Source: Rubinisphaera italica
Lineage (GTDB): Bacteria > Planctomycetota > Planctomycetia > Planctomycetales > Planctomycetaceae
NCBI RefSeq assembly: GCF_007859715.1
Contig: NZ_SJPG01000001.1
Span: 6,528,001 to 6,592,000, forward strand
Direction: 5' to 3'
DNA: 64,000 bases
The notes beneath the pieces are model-generated. The model saw nothing but the letters and a program-made list of their open reading frames with translations, was not told the origin of the DNA and ran no database searches. Below are positions 18,101 to 27,558 of this stretch, one piece after another. The position numbers and the translations under genes are program-made. Numbering within the stretch: position 1 is the stretch's first letter; every line of letters starts with the position of its first letter.

Positions 18101-18651
18101 TAGTGAATTATGGATGGCGTTGGCTGGGGTTCGGTTTTCGCCGTGTTCCACTTACTCACAATTCGATGACCAGTGGAATTCCGGCCGCTGCCATTCAGGA
18201 AGCAGGCTTTTATCGATTCACCAGCTATCAGTGGCCGAAAACGATTGCTTTTCGAGTCGTAGGGCGAGGCCTATTGATGACCCTCGGCTGTGGGCTTCCC
18301 CTGCTGATTGCGATCCTCATTCTTGGTCGTCCCCGGTCTTATCAGATACGTTGCACACTGGGGTTGGTCGTTGTTTTCAGTACAGTGGCTGTTATTTTTC
18401 CACAGGAACTGGCGGTCTTATTACAGCCATTGCTCATTGGCATTCTTGCCATTGGGATTGCGCTCTGGGGAGCCTATTACATGCGTTACCGCCACGACGA
18501 GCCAACGCTCATTATTGTCGGCCCACATCAGGACGATCGTGGCATCAGTGATGGAGCGATTCAAATGGATGCTCATGGAGTCAATCCCGACGAAATCACA
18601 CGTTTACAGCCACCGCCGCGAAAGGAAGTTCTCGGATCATCACATAGGTGA
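15169..18651 (+). CDS. Giant secreted beta-rich membrane protein, single module
   Basis: A 1160-residue protein of unknown family. The start is uncertain: ATG at 15169 or ATG at 15217 (residue 17), which has AAGGGG close by. A signal sequence (MISQIALLLTICLVLPSFG, about residues 17-35) is followed by a Pro/Ser/Thr linker and IIS.LPDSEGRLIAVPLNVTIEQYLEWL. The long middle is beta-rich with many Ile/Val/Thr repeats and few Cys. Near residues 1025-1105 there are about three transmembrane helices, then a short cytoplasmic tail. No enzyme motif is seen. It is a single copy of the architecture that occurs twice, fused, in the following gene (51 bases downstream), so both are probably cotranscribed and act together at the membrane. 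Confidence 0.85.
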   Translation: MISASQIFSQVQRKGRMISQIALLLTICLVLPSFGQVENGQPPSETSPATPVSPSPNTPPVQVAPTPLPLPSTVRVPQDIISLPDSEGRLIAVPLNVTIEQYLEWLDRQEAERKTEQIWILRNLTATGSLSEDASGKSWAAMKFQFEFSVEQSSEWNSLPLMMGEAVLTGFTEQGSDAEVPQRNRLMIARDVDSGQWLLWYRDQELFQLEVQMLVPILRTGSENQLLLTLPSASRTELELQLDLQNPAVELNSKGFWERQQNEQGTLVRIAGFQQKIDLTWSDSSIDMSVQPIFDVESLVDVLRQGESTSINARQTVTVEQGAISSLQIKLPSGFQLENVTSDRTMKYVFDAADPSSITLNFSPPVQSSAIINWKLSAPIRRFESQLVIDGFKVVQARKETGKIAIRRSSDWRMTQLVPQSDNIITTDVREITFVTDANQGFRFYNQPIQLVMSAQRSETTFASESYFDVLVGRDQIDLSGEFVVIPKNGVVETLSVIWKDFDTEGWELSTVTSGDIPLDVTFEKSDQLVISTPGWETPQKIRFLARRKLDRPVEEYLENDEHLNLPLPVFAATANAEYQDQILRIATTVPQYAALLAMNGFRELEKERGAELAKSQLFFRNAGTRLQNAHWFALQESEETRSIRFEKVHQLSVCQESIILTQIDTGSQVLTIDYLFEFLVENIPAEEFRFQMKVPQGETALIPEFRDATNKKLNLTSRNREASPGSTETAASNSGRILEYVYRPLKPVLGEMKIRAQITCPLDDRELLSRRICRIPEINATPCDRLRRELLNQTPYAITPTNDYWQLEETGPRATLYASVEKNAEESVEIDLSRSRQGTDVGFVDAKVETRIAADGTTLSVMNLQIARTPASFTLELQPSIAVVSAYWNLDGQRDTSFLEPVIDGDQARLLLPDYAVGQPGKLVIIVQHFESTGLASILSQTLSLPGHSLDQRIGLMSWDLKFPAGVYLFQPPENLIVNYGWRWLGFGFRRVPLTHNSMTSGIPAAAIQEAGFYRFTSYQWPKTIAFRVVGRGLLMTLGCGLPLLIAILILGRPRSYQIRCTLGLVVVFSTVAVIFPQELAVLLQPLLIGILAIGIALWGAYYMRYRHDEPTLIIVGPHQDDRGISDGAIQMDAHGVNPDEITRLQPPPRKEVLGSSHR

Positions 18652-18702
18652 TCATCACATCCGCGATCCTCTCATCGGAAATGAGAACGCGAAATTCTCA
18701 TA

Positions 18703-21700
18703 GTGAATAATATTTTCTTTTTTGAACAATACCCAATCAAGCCGATGAATTGTCTGCAGAACATCAGCGATCAAATTCCTGACAATGGTCGAACGGCCTG
18801 TCTGATAAATTCTCATTTTATCATTCTGCTGATTGGCTTTCTGGTATTTATTTCAGGAACTGTTCAAGCACAGTCCGAAAATGCTCTGCCGATTCGTCGT
18901 GTGTATGTTCCGGAAAACCAACCGGAATCATGGCCTGCTGGAGATTGGCAGCCGATTTCCACCGCTCGACTGATCCAGGCTCAAACTCAGAGTGTGCCCA
19001 GAATGCTGCAGTCTCGAGATGGTCGCGTCAAACAGGCGACTTATCAGGCGACTTACACGGAAGGGGTTTTGACCGAAGGTTCAATGGACCTGGAGTTGGC
19101 AGCCGATGAGGAATTGGCAGGCTGGATTCGATTCGGCAAACCGAATCTGATCATCGAATCGATGGCGTGGTCCAATGCGATTGAGTCGAGCCCGTCGGAA
19201 CGCTGGGGGATTGATGCAAAAGATCGATTTGTGATTTTTGCTGATGGCAACACAAAACGACTGACTGGAACCTGGACACGACCCGGACAAAGGAATGGTC
19301 AGGCAGTTGAATTTCAACTTCAGTTTATGGCGGCGTCTCAATCCACTTTCAAATTGAAGGTCCCTGAAGATCTTTTGGTAACGGTCGAGTCCATTAGTGA
19401 GGTTGTCACATATGCCTCTAAGCCGAGTAACGGATATCGAACCTGGACTGTACTGGGACTGGAAGAAGAACAACTCAAGTTAATCGTTCAACCTGTTCCT
19501 GCACGAAACGCACCACTTCATCAAATCAATCGCTCTGTTCAACTGATTAATATCTCTGCTTCTGGCGCAGCGTTCACGAGTGATTTTCAGTTGACCGCCA
19601 GCCAGGAACCAGAACGAAGCTGCCTGTTATGGATCCCACAGGAGTTTCGAATTCAATCCGTTGCTCTCAATCTGGAAGATGTCTCACGCAGACTGGTCAC
19701 GGTTGAGTCTCCCTCCAAAAATGGTCGGTCCTATCGACTCAACTTATTGCCAGGCGAAACTTCCAAAGCGGCTACGTTACGTATCCGAGGCAAAATCGAT
19801 TTGACCTCTGACGGTCGTCTGACCACTTTGCTACCCCAAATTACGAATGAGATGAGCCTGGAAGGTGAAGTCAATATCACAATTGAAGCCCCCTATCAGG
19901 TGAAATCGTTGAGTACATCAGGGCTGATGCAAAAGAGTGCCCGGTTCACAGATGGCACACGCGATTTGTGGTCTTATGATGTGATCGAAAAATCGCCTGA
20001 GATCAAACTGCAAGCCATCATTCCTTATGCGGAACTGAAAATCGATCAAATTATTCATTGCCGCGATGGCAATGAGCAACTTGTCATTTATCACGATATG
20101 CTCTGGTCCCCAACAGATGCCGGATTTTATCAAGCGGTCTTTTTGTTGACGAACAATTATCTGGTCACCGAAATTCGGGCGCTGAATGAAATTGGTGAAG
20201 ACTTACAACTGAACTGGACGACCGAACGACGAAATGGAAAGAGTTACCTGAGTATCGATCTGGCCAATCAGATTCCCCTCCGCAAACCGATCCTCGTGCG
20301 GATCTCTCTGAAACCGAGGACACCACTGAATCGGCAACAGCAGATTTCGTTCCCAATATTGACGCCCGTCAATGGTCAAATTGATAAAACTCTGATTTCA
20401 TCTCGATCGATTTCAATCACCCGGACAATTCCTCCTTTAAGTGAAGTTAAGGAAGCCATTGAAGGCCCAATTTATAGCCTGCTCAAGAAAAGGACCGCAG
20501 GTATGGAGTCAAATGCCTGGAGTGAAAATGCTCGAATCGAGGATGTCTCCGTTATCAATCGCTTCTTTGTTCAAAGAAGACATAACGAAGAACTTCCTCC
20601 GATGGTCGTTGCTGAATTGCCATCGACACAAAATCAATGTGAATTGCAAACAGTGATCTTTGAAGATCAGGGGAAGCTCTTTGCCCAACATCGAATTTCA
20701 ATTCCTCCGCTTGTCGCCCAGTCGATGAACTCTCTCAATTGGATTTTGCCGGGACAATCTTCGGAAGTTTCATGGAAGCGCTCGATTTCCAGAAAAGGTT
20801 CGAATGCGAACCCTTTCCTGCAAAGCGTCGAACTCTATAGCAATCCTTCAACGACAACCAACTCCAGCTGGACACTCTTGTGGGAACCAGAACCCTCTCA
20901 TTCCGGGTTGAGTTTCGAAGCGGTTGTTCCAATTTCGCAGCAAGTCGATGAACCTTTCACCATTCCACAGTTGTTGAACAACACGCCATATCTTGCACAA
21001 ATATTGAACCAGGCCACCGAATACTGTGAATTGAGATCACTTTCCGGCAATGGTATTCAACAAAAGGCTGTCGTCGTCTCCGAGCTAAGCTATACATCAT
21101 CCGAGACGTTACCCGAATTGATCGTTCATCGACTTCAGACGATTGCCACTGATAATACAAACCCCACTTCCATGGACAATTCATCATGGACGGCAACGCT
21201 GTTCTGCTTGCCTACTGGAATAAATGGGGAGGCAATGGAATGTGAATTGCAGTGTCTGAATTTTGAGAACAGAAAAAACATTCATTCGATTGATTTGAAT
21301 TTTCCCCAACCGATTTATTTGAAATCCGTTCTGCTGAACGACACAAGTATTGAAATCAATAAAAGAGTCTCGACATATCGCTTGCCGGAAATAACCGATC
21401 AGTTACAAAAAGTGTCCTTACACTATTCCTGCAATGAAAACGGCTCGATCGTTTTGCCTGAGGCATTGATCGTACCTGACCGCATCCAATTGATTGTCTG
21501 CGAAGCAAAGAACATCAATCTCAAAGTGACAACTGAGTATCCTTACTGGAAATTTGCCAATATCAATTCGACCGTATTCATTTCGAGTCCATTGAAAACA
21601 AGGATGCAGAATTTCGTCGCGCAGGGGACTCATCAAATCTATGAGTCCGAAATTCTCATCCCTGACAGTGAGATTATTCGATTACCTCGTGAGCGTGAGA

Positions 21701-24700
21701 CGATTTCCTGGAAATGGATACTCTGGTCGTTCCTGATGTCATTGATTCTGTTTTATCTCTTATATGCCTACCACTGCATTTCGACTCGATGGATGTTGAT
21801 CAGTGCAGGGTTACTGACATTTCTGGTCAGTATCATTCCCGGCTGGAATGAGATTGAAAATATTTACCCCATCATTTCCGCGCTGCTGATCATTGCCCAA
21901 CTCGCTCCGACATTGGAACGCTGGAGGCTAGGGGTATTGACAGAAAATTCCTCGGAAAACAGTACGGAAACCGTACATCCTTTGCGAGCTTTGTTGCTGG
22001 GACGCTCGCTCCTGACGATCCTGATTTTTCTGAGCCTGGTCAACCACGCTCGTAGCCAGAACGATCCTACATCTCCTCAGAGCCCCATCCCCGATCGTCA
22101 AGAGAATGCTGTCGAAGATGTGTTGATTCCGATCCCTCAATCAATACTGAGAACCGAGTTCACCGGCTTAACGTTCGATGAATTGCCTGCTGTGGTTTAT
22201 GTGCGAAATCACTATGCGGAAAAATTACGGACGCAGTTGACGACCAAACAGGGTCAGAATGACATTCTATTTCATGCAGCCAATTATTCGTTGCGACTGG
22301 ATAGTCAGGGAGAATATGTTATTCACTGCGAATTCGATTTGCTCGAAAAAGGGATAAACCCACTGTCTCGCTTTGTCCTGCCCGTTTCCGGAATTTCACG
22401 GATATCCGCTCTTCGGGCCGAGGTGAACGACCAGACGGTCAACATGACACCACTGCCAGGTAACCAGGGCTTGGAGATACCGTTAATTGCCAACAAATTG
22501 CCAGCCACAGAAATTCGTCAACCGGAGAACCCATTTATTTCAGGCTCATTTGGGCGACAAAGCTCCCCTTTTCGTCGCTATCGCATCAGTGTCGATGTCC
22601 TGCCTGAGCAAACCCGTCTCACGGGATTAACCCGTCTGACAATGAATATTCCGCATTCCGGATTCTCAACGTTGAGTTATCCCCAAAGTCTCTTAGAAAG
22701 GTTGAGTTTACCGAATCAGATCTCGAATCCAGTTTCGTTTGATACGACAACTCCAGGTGATCAGGGAGATGTGACTGTCAAACTGGGATCCACAGATCAG
22801 CTCACTCTCGAAGTCGAAAACATTTCTGCCAGCGGCGTTGTTTCCAAAGTGAATCCACTCAATGTGACCGAGATAAACACCTTGCTGGAACTAGATCCCC
22901 AGCAAATCGAATTGACATGGCAACTGGGTTATAACGTCATTGAAAACAATAGTCGGGAGTTTCAGATAGAGCTGCCAGCAAATCTATTCATTCAGGATAT
23001 TGTCGGTGCGAAACAAGTTGCCGTCAAAAAAATGGGAGATGAATCTGAAGGTCAACTCGTGAACATGGAAGTCTCTCAGACGATCCCCGGTAAAGCCACT
23101 TGTGTCATTCGATTTCTGGCAACGGTTCCAGTCATTAATCGGGAGCCACTCCTGAAACTCCCTCAGATCGTCGATAACGGTTCCTCATGCCCAACTCAAC
23201 TTGCTGTGCAAACTCTGGTGCCTGGATATGGTTTAACATGCCAGTTCGTCGATGCCAAAGCGAGCCGTTTGACTCAGGAATCCTTTCAAAGTCTGTGGAA
23301 TGAAACGTCTGCTGTTCAACCGTCTGCACAATGCTTTCGCGTACAGAATGCCAAGTCGATTCGTATTGGCCTGCAGCCAATGCCTGCTCAGTTGAAACTG
23401 CAGGCGGATTTTGTCTATCAGGTCGAGCAGAAGGAGATTCTCTTAAACGCCACTTACCAGGGAATAACTTCAGGGGGACCACTCTGGTCGTTACTATGCC
23501 ATTATGATTCCAACTGGAGTGCAGAGTCTGTCACACTGGTCTCAGACGGCCAGAGCAACGGTGTGCGTCTTATCAATAATGGAAACCAGTTCCAGTTCCT
23601 GTTTGAGCAACCGATTAACGAAAGTTTTTCTCTGAAAGTGAATTGGAAGAAGCGACGTAGTCTCAAAGCCAATGATATCAGTACATCGCCACCGAGAATC
23701 CTGACGGCTACATCCCTGAAGGAATCTGCACGCATCATCAATTCGATATCCAGAACCCAATGGTCTCTGTCTCGATCAGGAGAGCAGAATTCTGAACTCA
23801 TGAGTTCGAAACCACTCACTCTGCAGTGGACGGACAAGCAATCCTTCCGAGACTTGCCCGCCTACCAATTGCATAAAATTGAGACCGTCGTTTCTCAGGA
23901 GTCGGACGGTCTCTCTGATCGCGATAGTCTTCGAAAGGAGAATCCCGAACAGTTAGAGAGACAGGCTCCGTCTTCAGGAAGTAAGAGCGGCGAGCAATCA
24001 GAAAATCGCTTGGAATTAATCTCTCCAATGCTGGATCATACTATTTTCCAGGAGGGTAATCTCTGGAATGGGGAAACACTGATTGTCTGGCCTGCAGAGA
24101 CATCTGAAAAAGTGGCGTTTCATTCGACGATTCAGATTCCAGCCGATTGTGAAATCCTCGCGATATTTCCCTCAGACGGAGTCATCGTCCAGCAAAACTC
24201 TACTTCTCTGCAAATCGAGACTTTGGGCCAGATCAAAGCTGCGAACCTGTTGATCCACTGGAAGTCTGTAAAGCCTTCCTCAGCATACACAGAATATCGA
24301 ATCGATTTGCCAACCCCTGCCTCAGCAACGAAAACCAGCTGGCGAATTATTGATCGAAATACTACACAAAGCCCGCCGGATCGCTTAGTCAAAACCTGGT
24401 TGGACAATACTCAAATTCTGGAATTGATGGGCAGGCAAATCAGCTCGAATTATGATGATTTGAAATTGCTCACTTCCGAGACTCAAGAACAAATTGAGGA
24501 AGGCCAAAGTCTTACTGTAAAGATACCTGCCGAATTTCAGGAAGAGGTTCAATTATCTCTGAGTCAGGTCGAGACTCCACTTTATCAGGGTTGGTTCTCA
24601 ATTGCGGAGAGCAGTTGGACATCTCAATCGCTGGCCATGTATCGGTCCGTTAGCATGTCTGGATCGGCTTCCAACTCAATTCCACATGTGACTGCTCCTA

Positions 24701-24873
24701 ATCCGAAAGCAATAGACCGCTGGGGACTCACCCTGTTGACCTGTATCTGGGGAATTGGTCTGGTCTGTTATCACGCAACAGAACACCCTCTCTTTCGCAG
24801 ACGCCACCTGTTTGTAATCAGCCTGATGATGATCGGTCTCATGCTCGTATTGCTGACGACGGCTTCCACCTGA
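18703..24873 (+). CDS. Giant secreted membrane protein, fused two-module version
   Basis: A 2056-residue protein starting with GTG (18703; ATG at 18745 is possible). Residues 1-60 give a signal anchor (FIILLIGFLVFISGTVQAQ). The first half is beta-rich and ends in about three transmembrane helices (about 1003-1072). The second half opens with another signal-like stretch (LLLGRSLLTILIFLSL, about 1096-1111, then NHARSQ), another Pro/Ser linker, a phrase FTGLTFDELPAVVYVRNHY that begins the new beta-rich part, and ends with two C-terminal transmembrane helices (about 2007-2054). I read it as two former proteins fused, each with the architecture of the gene just upstream. No catalytic motif is visible. 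Surface or scaffold function is inferred only from topology. Confidence 0.85.
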   Translation: MNNIFFFEQYPIKPMNCLQNISDQIPDNGRTACLINSHFIILLIGFLVFISGTVQAQSENALPIRRVYVPENQPESWPAGDWQPISTARLIQAQTQSVPRMLQSRDGRVKQATYQATYTEGVLTEGSMDLELAADEELAGWIRFGKPNLIIESMAWSNAIESSPSERWGIDAKDRFVIFADGNTKRLTGTWTRPGQRNGQAVEFQLQFMAASQSTFKLKVPEDLLVTVESISEVVTYASKPSNGYRTWTVLGLEEEQLKLIVQPVPARNAPLHQINRSVQLINISASGAAFTSDFQLTASQEPERSCLLWIPQEFRIQSVALNLEDVSRRLVTVESPSKNGRSYRLNLLPGETSKAATLRIRGKIDLTSDGRLTTLLPQITNEMSLEGEVNITIEAPYQVKSLSTSGLMQKSARFTDGTRDLWSYDVIEKSPEIKLQAIIPYAELKIDQIIHCRDGNEQLVIYHDMLWSPTDAGFYQAVFLLTNNYLVTEIRALNEIGEDLQLNWTTERRNGKSYLSIDLANQIPLRKPILVRISLKPRTPLNRQQQISFPILTPVNGQIDKTLISSRSISITRTIPPLSEVKEAIEGPIYSLLKKRTAGMESNAWSENARIEDVSVINRFFVQRRHNEELPPMVVAELPSTQNQCELQTVIFEDQGKLFAQHRISIPPLVAQSMNSLNWILPGQSSEVSWKRSISRKGSNANPFLQSVELYSNPSTTTNSSWTLLWEPEPSHSGLSFEAVVPISQQVDEPFTIPQLLNNTPYLAQILNQATEYCELRSLSGNGIQQKAVVVSELSYTSSETLPELIVHRLQTIATDNTNPTSMDNSSWTATLFCLPTGINGEAMECELQCLNFENRKNIHSIDLNFPQPIYLKSVLLNDTSIEINKRVSTYRLPEITDQLQKVSLHYSCNENGSIVLPEALIVPDRIQLIVCEAKNINLKVTTEYPYWKFANINSTVFISSPLKTRMQNFVAQGTHQIYESEILIPDSEIIRLPRERETISWKWILWSFLMSLILFYLLYAYHCISTRWMLISAGLLTFLVSIIPGWNEIENIYPIISALLIIAQLAPTLERWRLGVLTENSSENSTETVHPLRALLLGRSLLTILIFLSLVNHARSQNDPTSPQSPIPDRQENAVEDVLIPIPQSILRTEFTGLTFDELPAVVYVRNHYAEKLRTQLTTKQGQNDILFHAANYSLRLDSQGEYVIHCEFDLLEKGINPLSRFVLPVSGISRISALRAEVNDQTVNMTPLPGNQGLEIPLIANKLPATEIRQPENPFISGSFGRQSSPFRRYRISVDVLPEQTRLTGLTRLTMNIPHSGFSTLSYPQSLLERLSLPNQISNPVSFDTTTPGDQGDVTVKLGSTDQLTLEVENISASGVVSKVNPLNVTEINTLLELDPQQIELTWQLGYNVIENNSREFQIELPANLFIQDIVGAKQVAVKKMGDESEGQLVNMEVSQTIPGKATCVIRFLATVPVINREPLLKLPQIVDNGSSCPTQLAVQTLVPGYGLTCQFVDAKASRLTQESFQSLWNETSAVQPSAQCFRVQNAKSIRIGLQPMPAQLKLQADFVYQVEQKEILLNATYQGITSGGPLWSLLCHYDSNWSAESVTLVSDGQSNGVRLINNGNQFQFLFEQPINESFSLKVNWKKRRSLKANDISTSPPRILTATSLKESARIINSISRTQWSLSRSGEQNSELMSSKPLTLQWTDKQSFRDLPAYQLHKIETVVSQESDGLSDRDSLRKENPEQLERQAPSSGSKSGEQSENRLELISPMLDHTIFQEGNLWNGETLIVWPAETSEKVAFHSTIQIPADCEILAIFPSDGVIVQQNSTSLQIETLGQIKAANLLIHWKSVKPSSAYTEYRIDLPTPASATKTSWRIIDRNTTQSPPDRLVKTWLDNTQILELMGRQISSNYDDLKLLTSETQEQIEEGQSLTVKIPAEFQEEVQLSLSQVETPLYQGWFSIAESSWTSQSLAMYRSVSMSGSASNSIPHVTAPNPKAIDRWGLTLLTCIWGIGLVCYHATEHPLFRRRHLFVISLMMIGLMLVLLTTAST

Positions 24874-25423
24874 TGACGAGTACCCTGCCTGGGCGTATCG
24901 TGGGTGTCCAACAAATGTTCGCACTCCGATGTCGTGCTTTGCAACTTTCCCCGACGCGATTGTTCCAACTCAAAATACGGATTGAAAAGATCTCAATAGC
25001 AGTCACAAGTGCCTGCTCTGCATGTTTCAGGACCTCCGGGGTGGCGGGGGCGCTCCGCTTCAGCGGAAGCCCCCGGAAGTTAACGATTCGGGGCCTTCTC
25101 TTCGAGTGCGCCCCCACCACCTGGGTTTGATTACTTTCCAGAATTTATCTGGTGATAACCAGTGACTTTAAAACTGTGGAATTTCTCCAGTTTTCATTTG
25201 AAACGCGGTAGAAATGCCCGTGTGCGACTATTGGACAGTTGGCCAACGATTGAAAAAAGAATAATCATCGGGTCACATGCCCCTGAGCAAAGCGAAGGGC
25301 GTGGTCGTGGGCGATTCCCACGCCCATCACTTCGTTCTGGGACGTGCCATCCCGAATATCCCGATTACAGAGCGATCCGGAGCAACTGAGAGTTCTCTCA
25401 TACGCAAACGGTTTTCGTCATAC
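24874..25423. other. Intergenic region with nested hairpin and repeat
   Basis: No gene is seen. A compound hairpin spans 25040-25121: an outer 14-base inverted repeat (GGTGGCGGGGGCGC with GCGCCCCCACCACC, one mismatch) encloses an inner stem GGGGGC..TCCGC / GCGGA..GCCCCC (25046-25074). A copy of the CTTCGTTCTGGGACGTGCCA repeat lies at 25330-25349. Confidence 0.6.
25330..25349. repeat. Dispersed hairpin repeat, copy 2
   Basis: The 20-base core CTTCGTTCTGGGACGTGCCA is identical to that in the copy at 8033-8070. Here the left arm is changed (CCCATCAC), so the hairpin is weaker. It lies at the convergent side of ribBA. Confidence 0.7.
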
Positions 25424-26677
25424 TCACGTTTTATGAGGCAACACATGTCCCATTTTGTCTCGTTTGGTTGCCAGATATCGTTCACGATTTTCGTCGTGAG
25501 GAGCAATGATGGGGAGCTGTTCGATGACTTTCAGGTCAACCCATTTTTCGAAGGCTTCGGTTTTCTTAGGATTGTTCGTGAGCAATCGTATTTGCGTCAG
25601 ACCGAGATCTTTGAGGATCTGCAAGCCGACCATGAAATCGCGAAGGTCTGGTTTGTAACCGAGTTTCACATTCGCTTCATAGGTATCGTAACCCTCGTCC
25701 TGTAATTGATAGGCTTGCAACTTAGCGGTCAATCCAATGCCTCGGCCTTCCTGCGGCAGGTAGACCACTGCGCCTGCTCCTTCCTGCTGGATCATCTCCA
25801 TAGCCATGTGCAGCTGATCGCCACAATCGCAGCGAAGTGAACCGAGGATATCACCCGTAAAGCAGGAAGAGTGCATACGAATCAGCGGAGCCTCGACCGA
25901 CTGCAAATCGCCCCAGACCATAGCCAGAGGTTCCTGATCCTCATGTTCGACTTTGTATCCGATAAAGGTTGGTGTGCCGAAGTCTCTGGTTTTGATGGGC
26001 ACTTCCACAACCCGTCGAATCAGTTGTTCTCGTTGACGGCGATAATGAATCAACCCCGAAATCGAAATCATCGGCATCTCGAATTCGACCGACATCGTTT
26101 TAAGCTCTTCGATGGTCGCCATGCCCGAACCAGTCGGGCTGAGAATTTCGATCAATGCACCAACAGGACGCATACCAGCCAGTCTCATTAAGTCGATCGT
26201 CGCTTCGGTGTGACCGGCTCGACGAAGAACGCCACCTTCTTTTGCCAGTAGCGGAGAGATGTGCCCAGGTTTCAGGAAGTCATCATGATGCGAAAGCGGA
26301 TTGGCCAGTTCGCGTATCGTCCGAGCCCGGTTTTCCGCACTCACGCCAGTTCCTGAATCGACATGATCGACCTGGATCAGAAAGTTCGTGTGATGCGGTG
26401 TGTTGTTGGGTTGACTGGCAGCCGCAAAACCAAGTTGCAAACGCTGAGCCGTTTCATCAATGACGGGCACACACAAAACTCCGCCTCCCTGCCGCAACAT
26501 GAAGTTGACCATCTGAGGCGTGATCGTCTCGGCTGCACAGATAAAATCGCCCTCGTTTTCCCGATCACTGGCATCGACAACAATCACCATCTTGCCTGCT
26601 TTAATCGCAGTCAGAGCCGATTCGATACTGTCGAATTCGATGTCGTGATCCAAATTTTCATCAGGTGAGGAAATCAT
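25424..26677 (-). CDS. ribBA: Bifunctional DHBP synthase / GTP cyclohydrolase II
   Basis: A 417-residue fusion that makes both riboflavin precursors: 3,4-dihydroxy-2-butanone 4-phosphate from ribulose-5-phosphate (RibB, residues 1 to about 205) and the diaminopyrimidine from GTP (RibA, about 210-410). RibB motifs are VVDASDRENEGDF and the LSHHDDFLKPGHISPLLA block. RibA carries the zinc site CFTGDILGSLRCDCGDQ and LPQEGRGIGL. The start at 26677 (GAAATCATG region) is set by the homologous N-terminus; longer in-frame starts add a non-homologous leader. Upstream 270 bases show no recognisable FMN riboswitch. Confidence 0.97.
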   Translation of the reverse strand: MISSPDENLDHDIEFDSIESALTAIKAGKMVIVVDASDRENEGDFICAAETITPQMVNFMLRQGGGVLCVPVIDETAQRLQLGFAAASQPNNTPHHTNFLIQVDHVDSGTGVSAENRARTIRELANPLSHHDDFLKPGHISPLLAKEGGVLRRAGHTEATIDLMRLAGMRPVGALIEILSPTGSGMATIEELKTMSVEFEMPMISISGLIHYRRQREQLIRRVVEVPIKTRDFGTPTFIGYKVEHEDQEPLAMVWGDLQSVEAPLIRMHSSCFTGDILGSLRCDCGDQLHMAMEMIQQEGAGAVVYLPQEGRGIGLTAKLQAYQLQDEGYDTYEANVKLGYKPDLRDFMVGLQILKDLGLTQIRLLTNNPKKTEAFEKWVDLKVIEQLPIIAPHDENRERYLATKRDKMGHVLPHKT

Positions 26678-26949
26678 GGAAGCTTTCAGAAGTCTATTCA
26701 ATTTTGCGGAGCGATATGAAATGTAGAGCTTGTTTCCAAACGAAAGGTTCACTGTGGCAATCTCAGTGATTATCTTAGACGGAATAACCCTATGGATATA
26801 CTGTACACTTGCGTGCGGCAAAAAGGGAACCATTTTCAGACAGTAGCCTTTTGCATGCCGGAAACTGTTCACAAAACGCGAACTCAAGACATCCCAAAGC
26901 ATTCACCATCGGGAGGTTGATATTCGAGAATGAGAGCTCTACAACAAAT

Positions 26950-27540
26950 TTAATCCGAACGATCCGTAATCGAATGGTCTTTCAGCTTGTGTAATAAGGC
27001 CTGCTTGTGGTTCGCGACCTGCTGTTCGGTGAGATTCAGTTTCTCGGACACTTTTTTATTGGGTAAGCCTCGGACAAACAGAAGTTCACAGCATTTGATT
27101 CGTTCATAATCAGACTCGTCCCTCCATTGACGGATTGTTTCTGACAACGTCTCCAGCAAATGTTTTTTTTGCCGATCTGCTCCCTCTCGGCTGCGAGCCA
27201 TGCTGGAAGCTTTTCGGCTGCGTCCGGGAATTGTCGGATCGTCATCCATTGCCATCGAAGGGCGTCGCCCCTGTTTTCGGAGAGCATCGGTAATTTTATA
27301 GGCGGCGATTCGAAATAGAAACGATTCGAGAGAGGTTCGTTTATCATCGTAATTTGGCAGACTGGTTAAGAAACCGATGAATGTTTCCTGAACGATATCT
27401 TCTGCCATCGCTTTATTGTTGAGTCGACTGTAAGCGAATGCCTGCAAACGTCCTTCGTACGTTTCGATCACATGTTTCCAGACAGATTCCTCGCCTTTGC
27501 GAATCGAGGAGATCAGATTTTGATCGGCTGACGTATTCAT
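26950..27540 (-). CDS. ECF-type RNA polymerase sigma factor
   Basis: A 196-residue sigma factor. Region 2 (about residues 20-92) reads RLQAFAYSRLNNKAMAEDIVQETFIGFLTSL and LESFLFRIAAYKITDALRKQGRR. Region 4 (about 130-190) carries CCELLFVRGLPNKKVSEKLNLTEQQVANHKQALLHKL, a helix-turn-helix. The linker is basic and Ser-rich. This layout resembles planctomycete ECF groups that lack a nearby anti-sigma. It is 18 bases downstream of a radical SAM gene on the same strand, so the two are probably one transcript. The target regulon is unknown. Confidence 0.9.
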   Translation of the reverse strand: MNTSADQNLISSIRKGEESVWKHVIETYEGRLQAFAYSRLNNKAMAEDIVQETFIGFLTSLPNYDDKRTSLESFLFRIAAYKITDALRKQGRRPSMAMDDDPTIPGRSRKASSMARSREGADRQKKHLLETLSETIRQWRDESDYERIKCCELLFVRGLPNKKVSEKLNLTEQQVANHKQALLHKLKDHSITDRSD

Positions 27541-27558
27541 AGGAAATCTTGATGAGGA

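Noticed and set aside
18308..18703. Overlapping ORF in another frame of the first giant gene
   Set aside because: It is in a frame with no independent signals and lies within a clearly coding stretch.
26678..26949. FMN riboswitch in front of ribBA
   Set aside because: I looked for the conserved AGGGGCAGGGTGAAATTCCCGACC core on the minus strand and did not find it.
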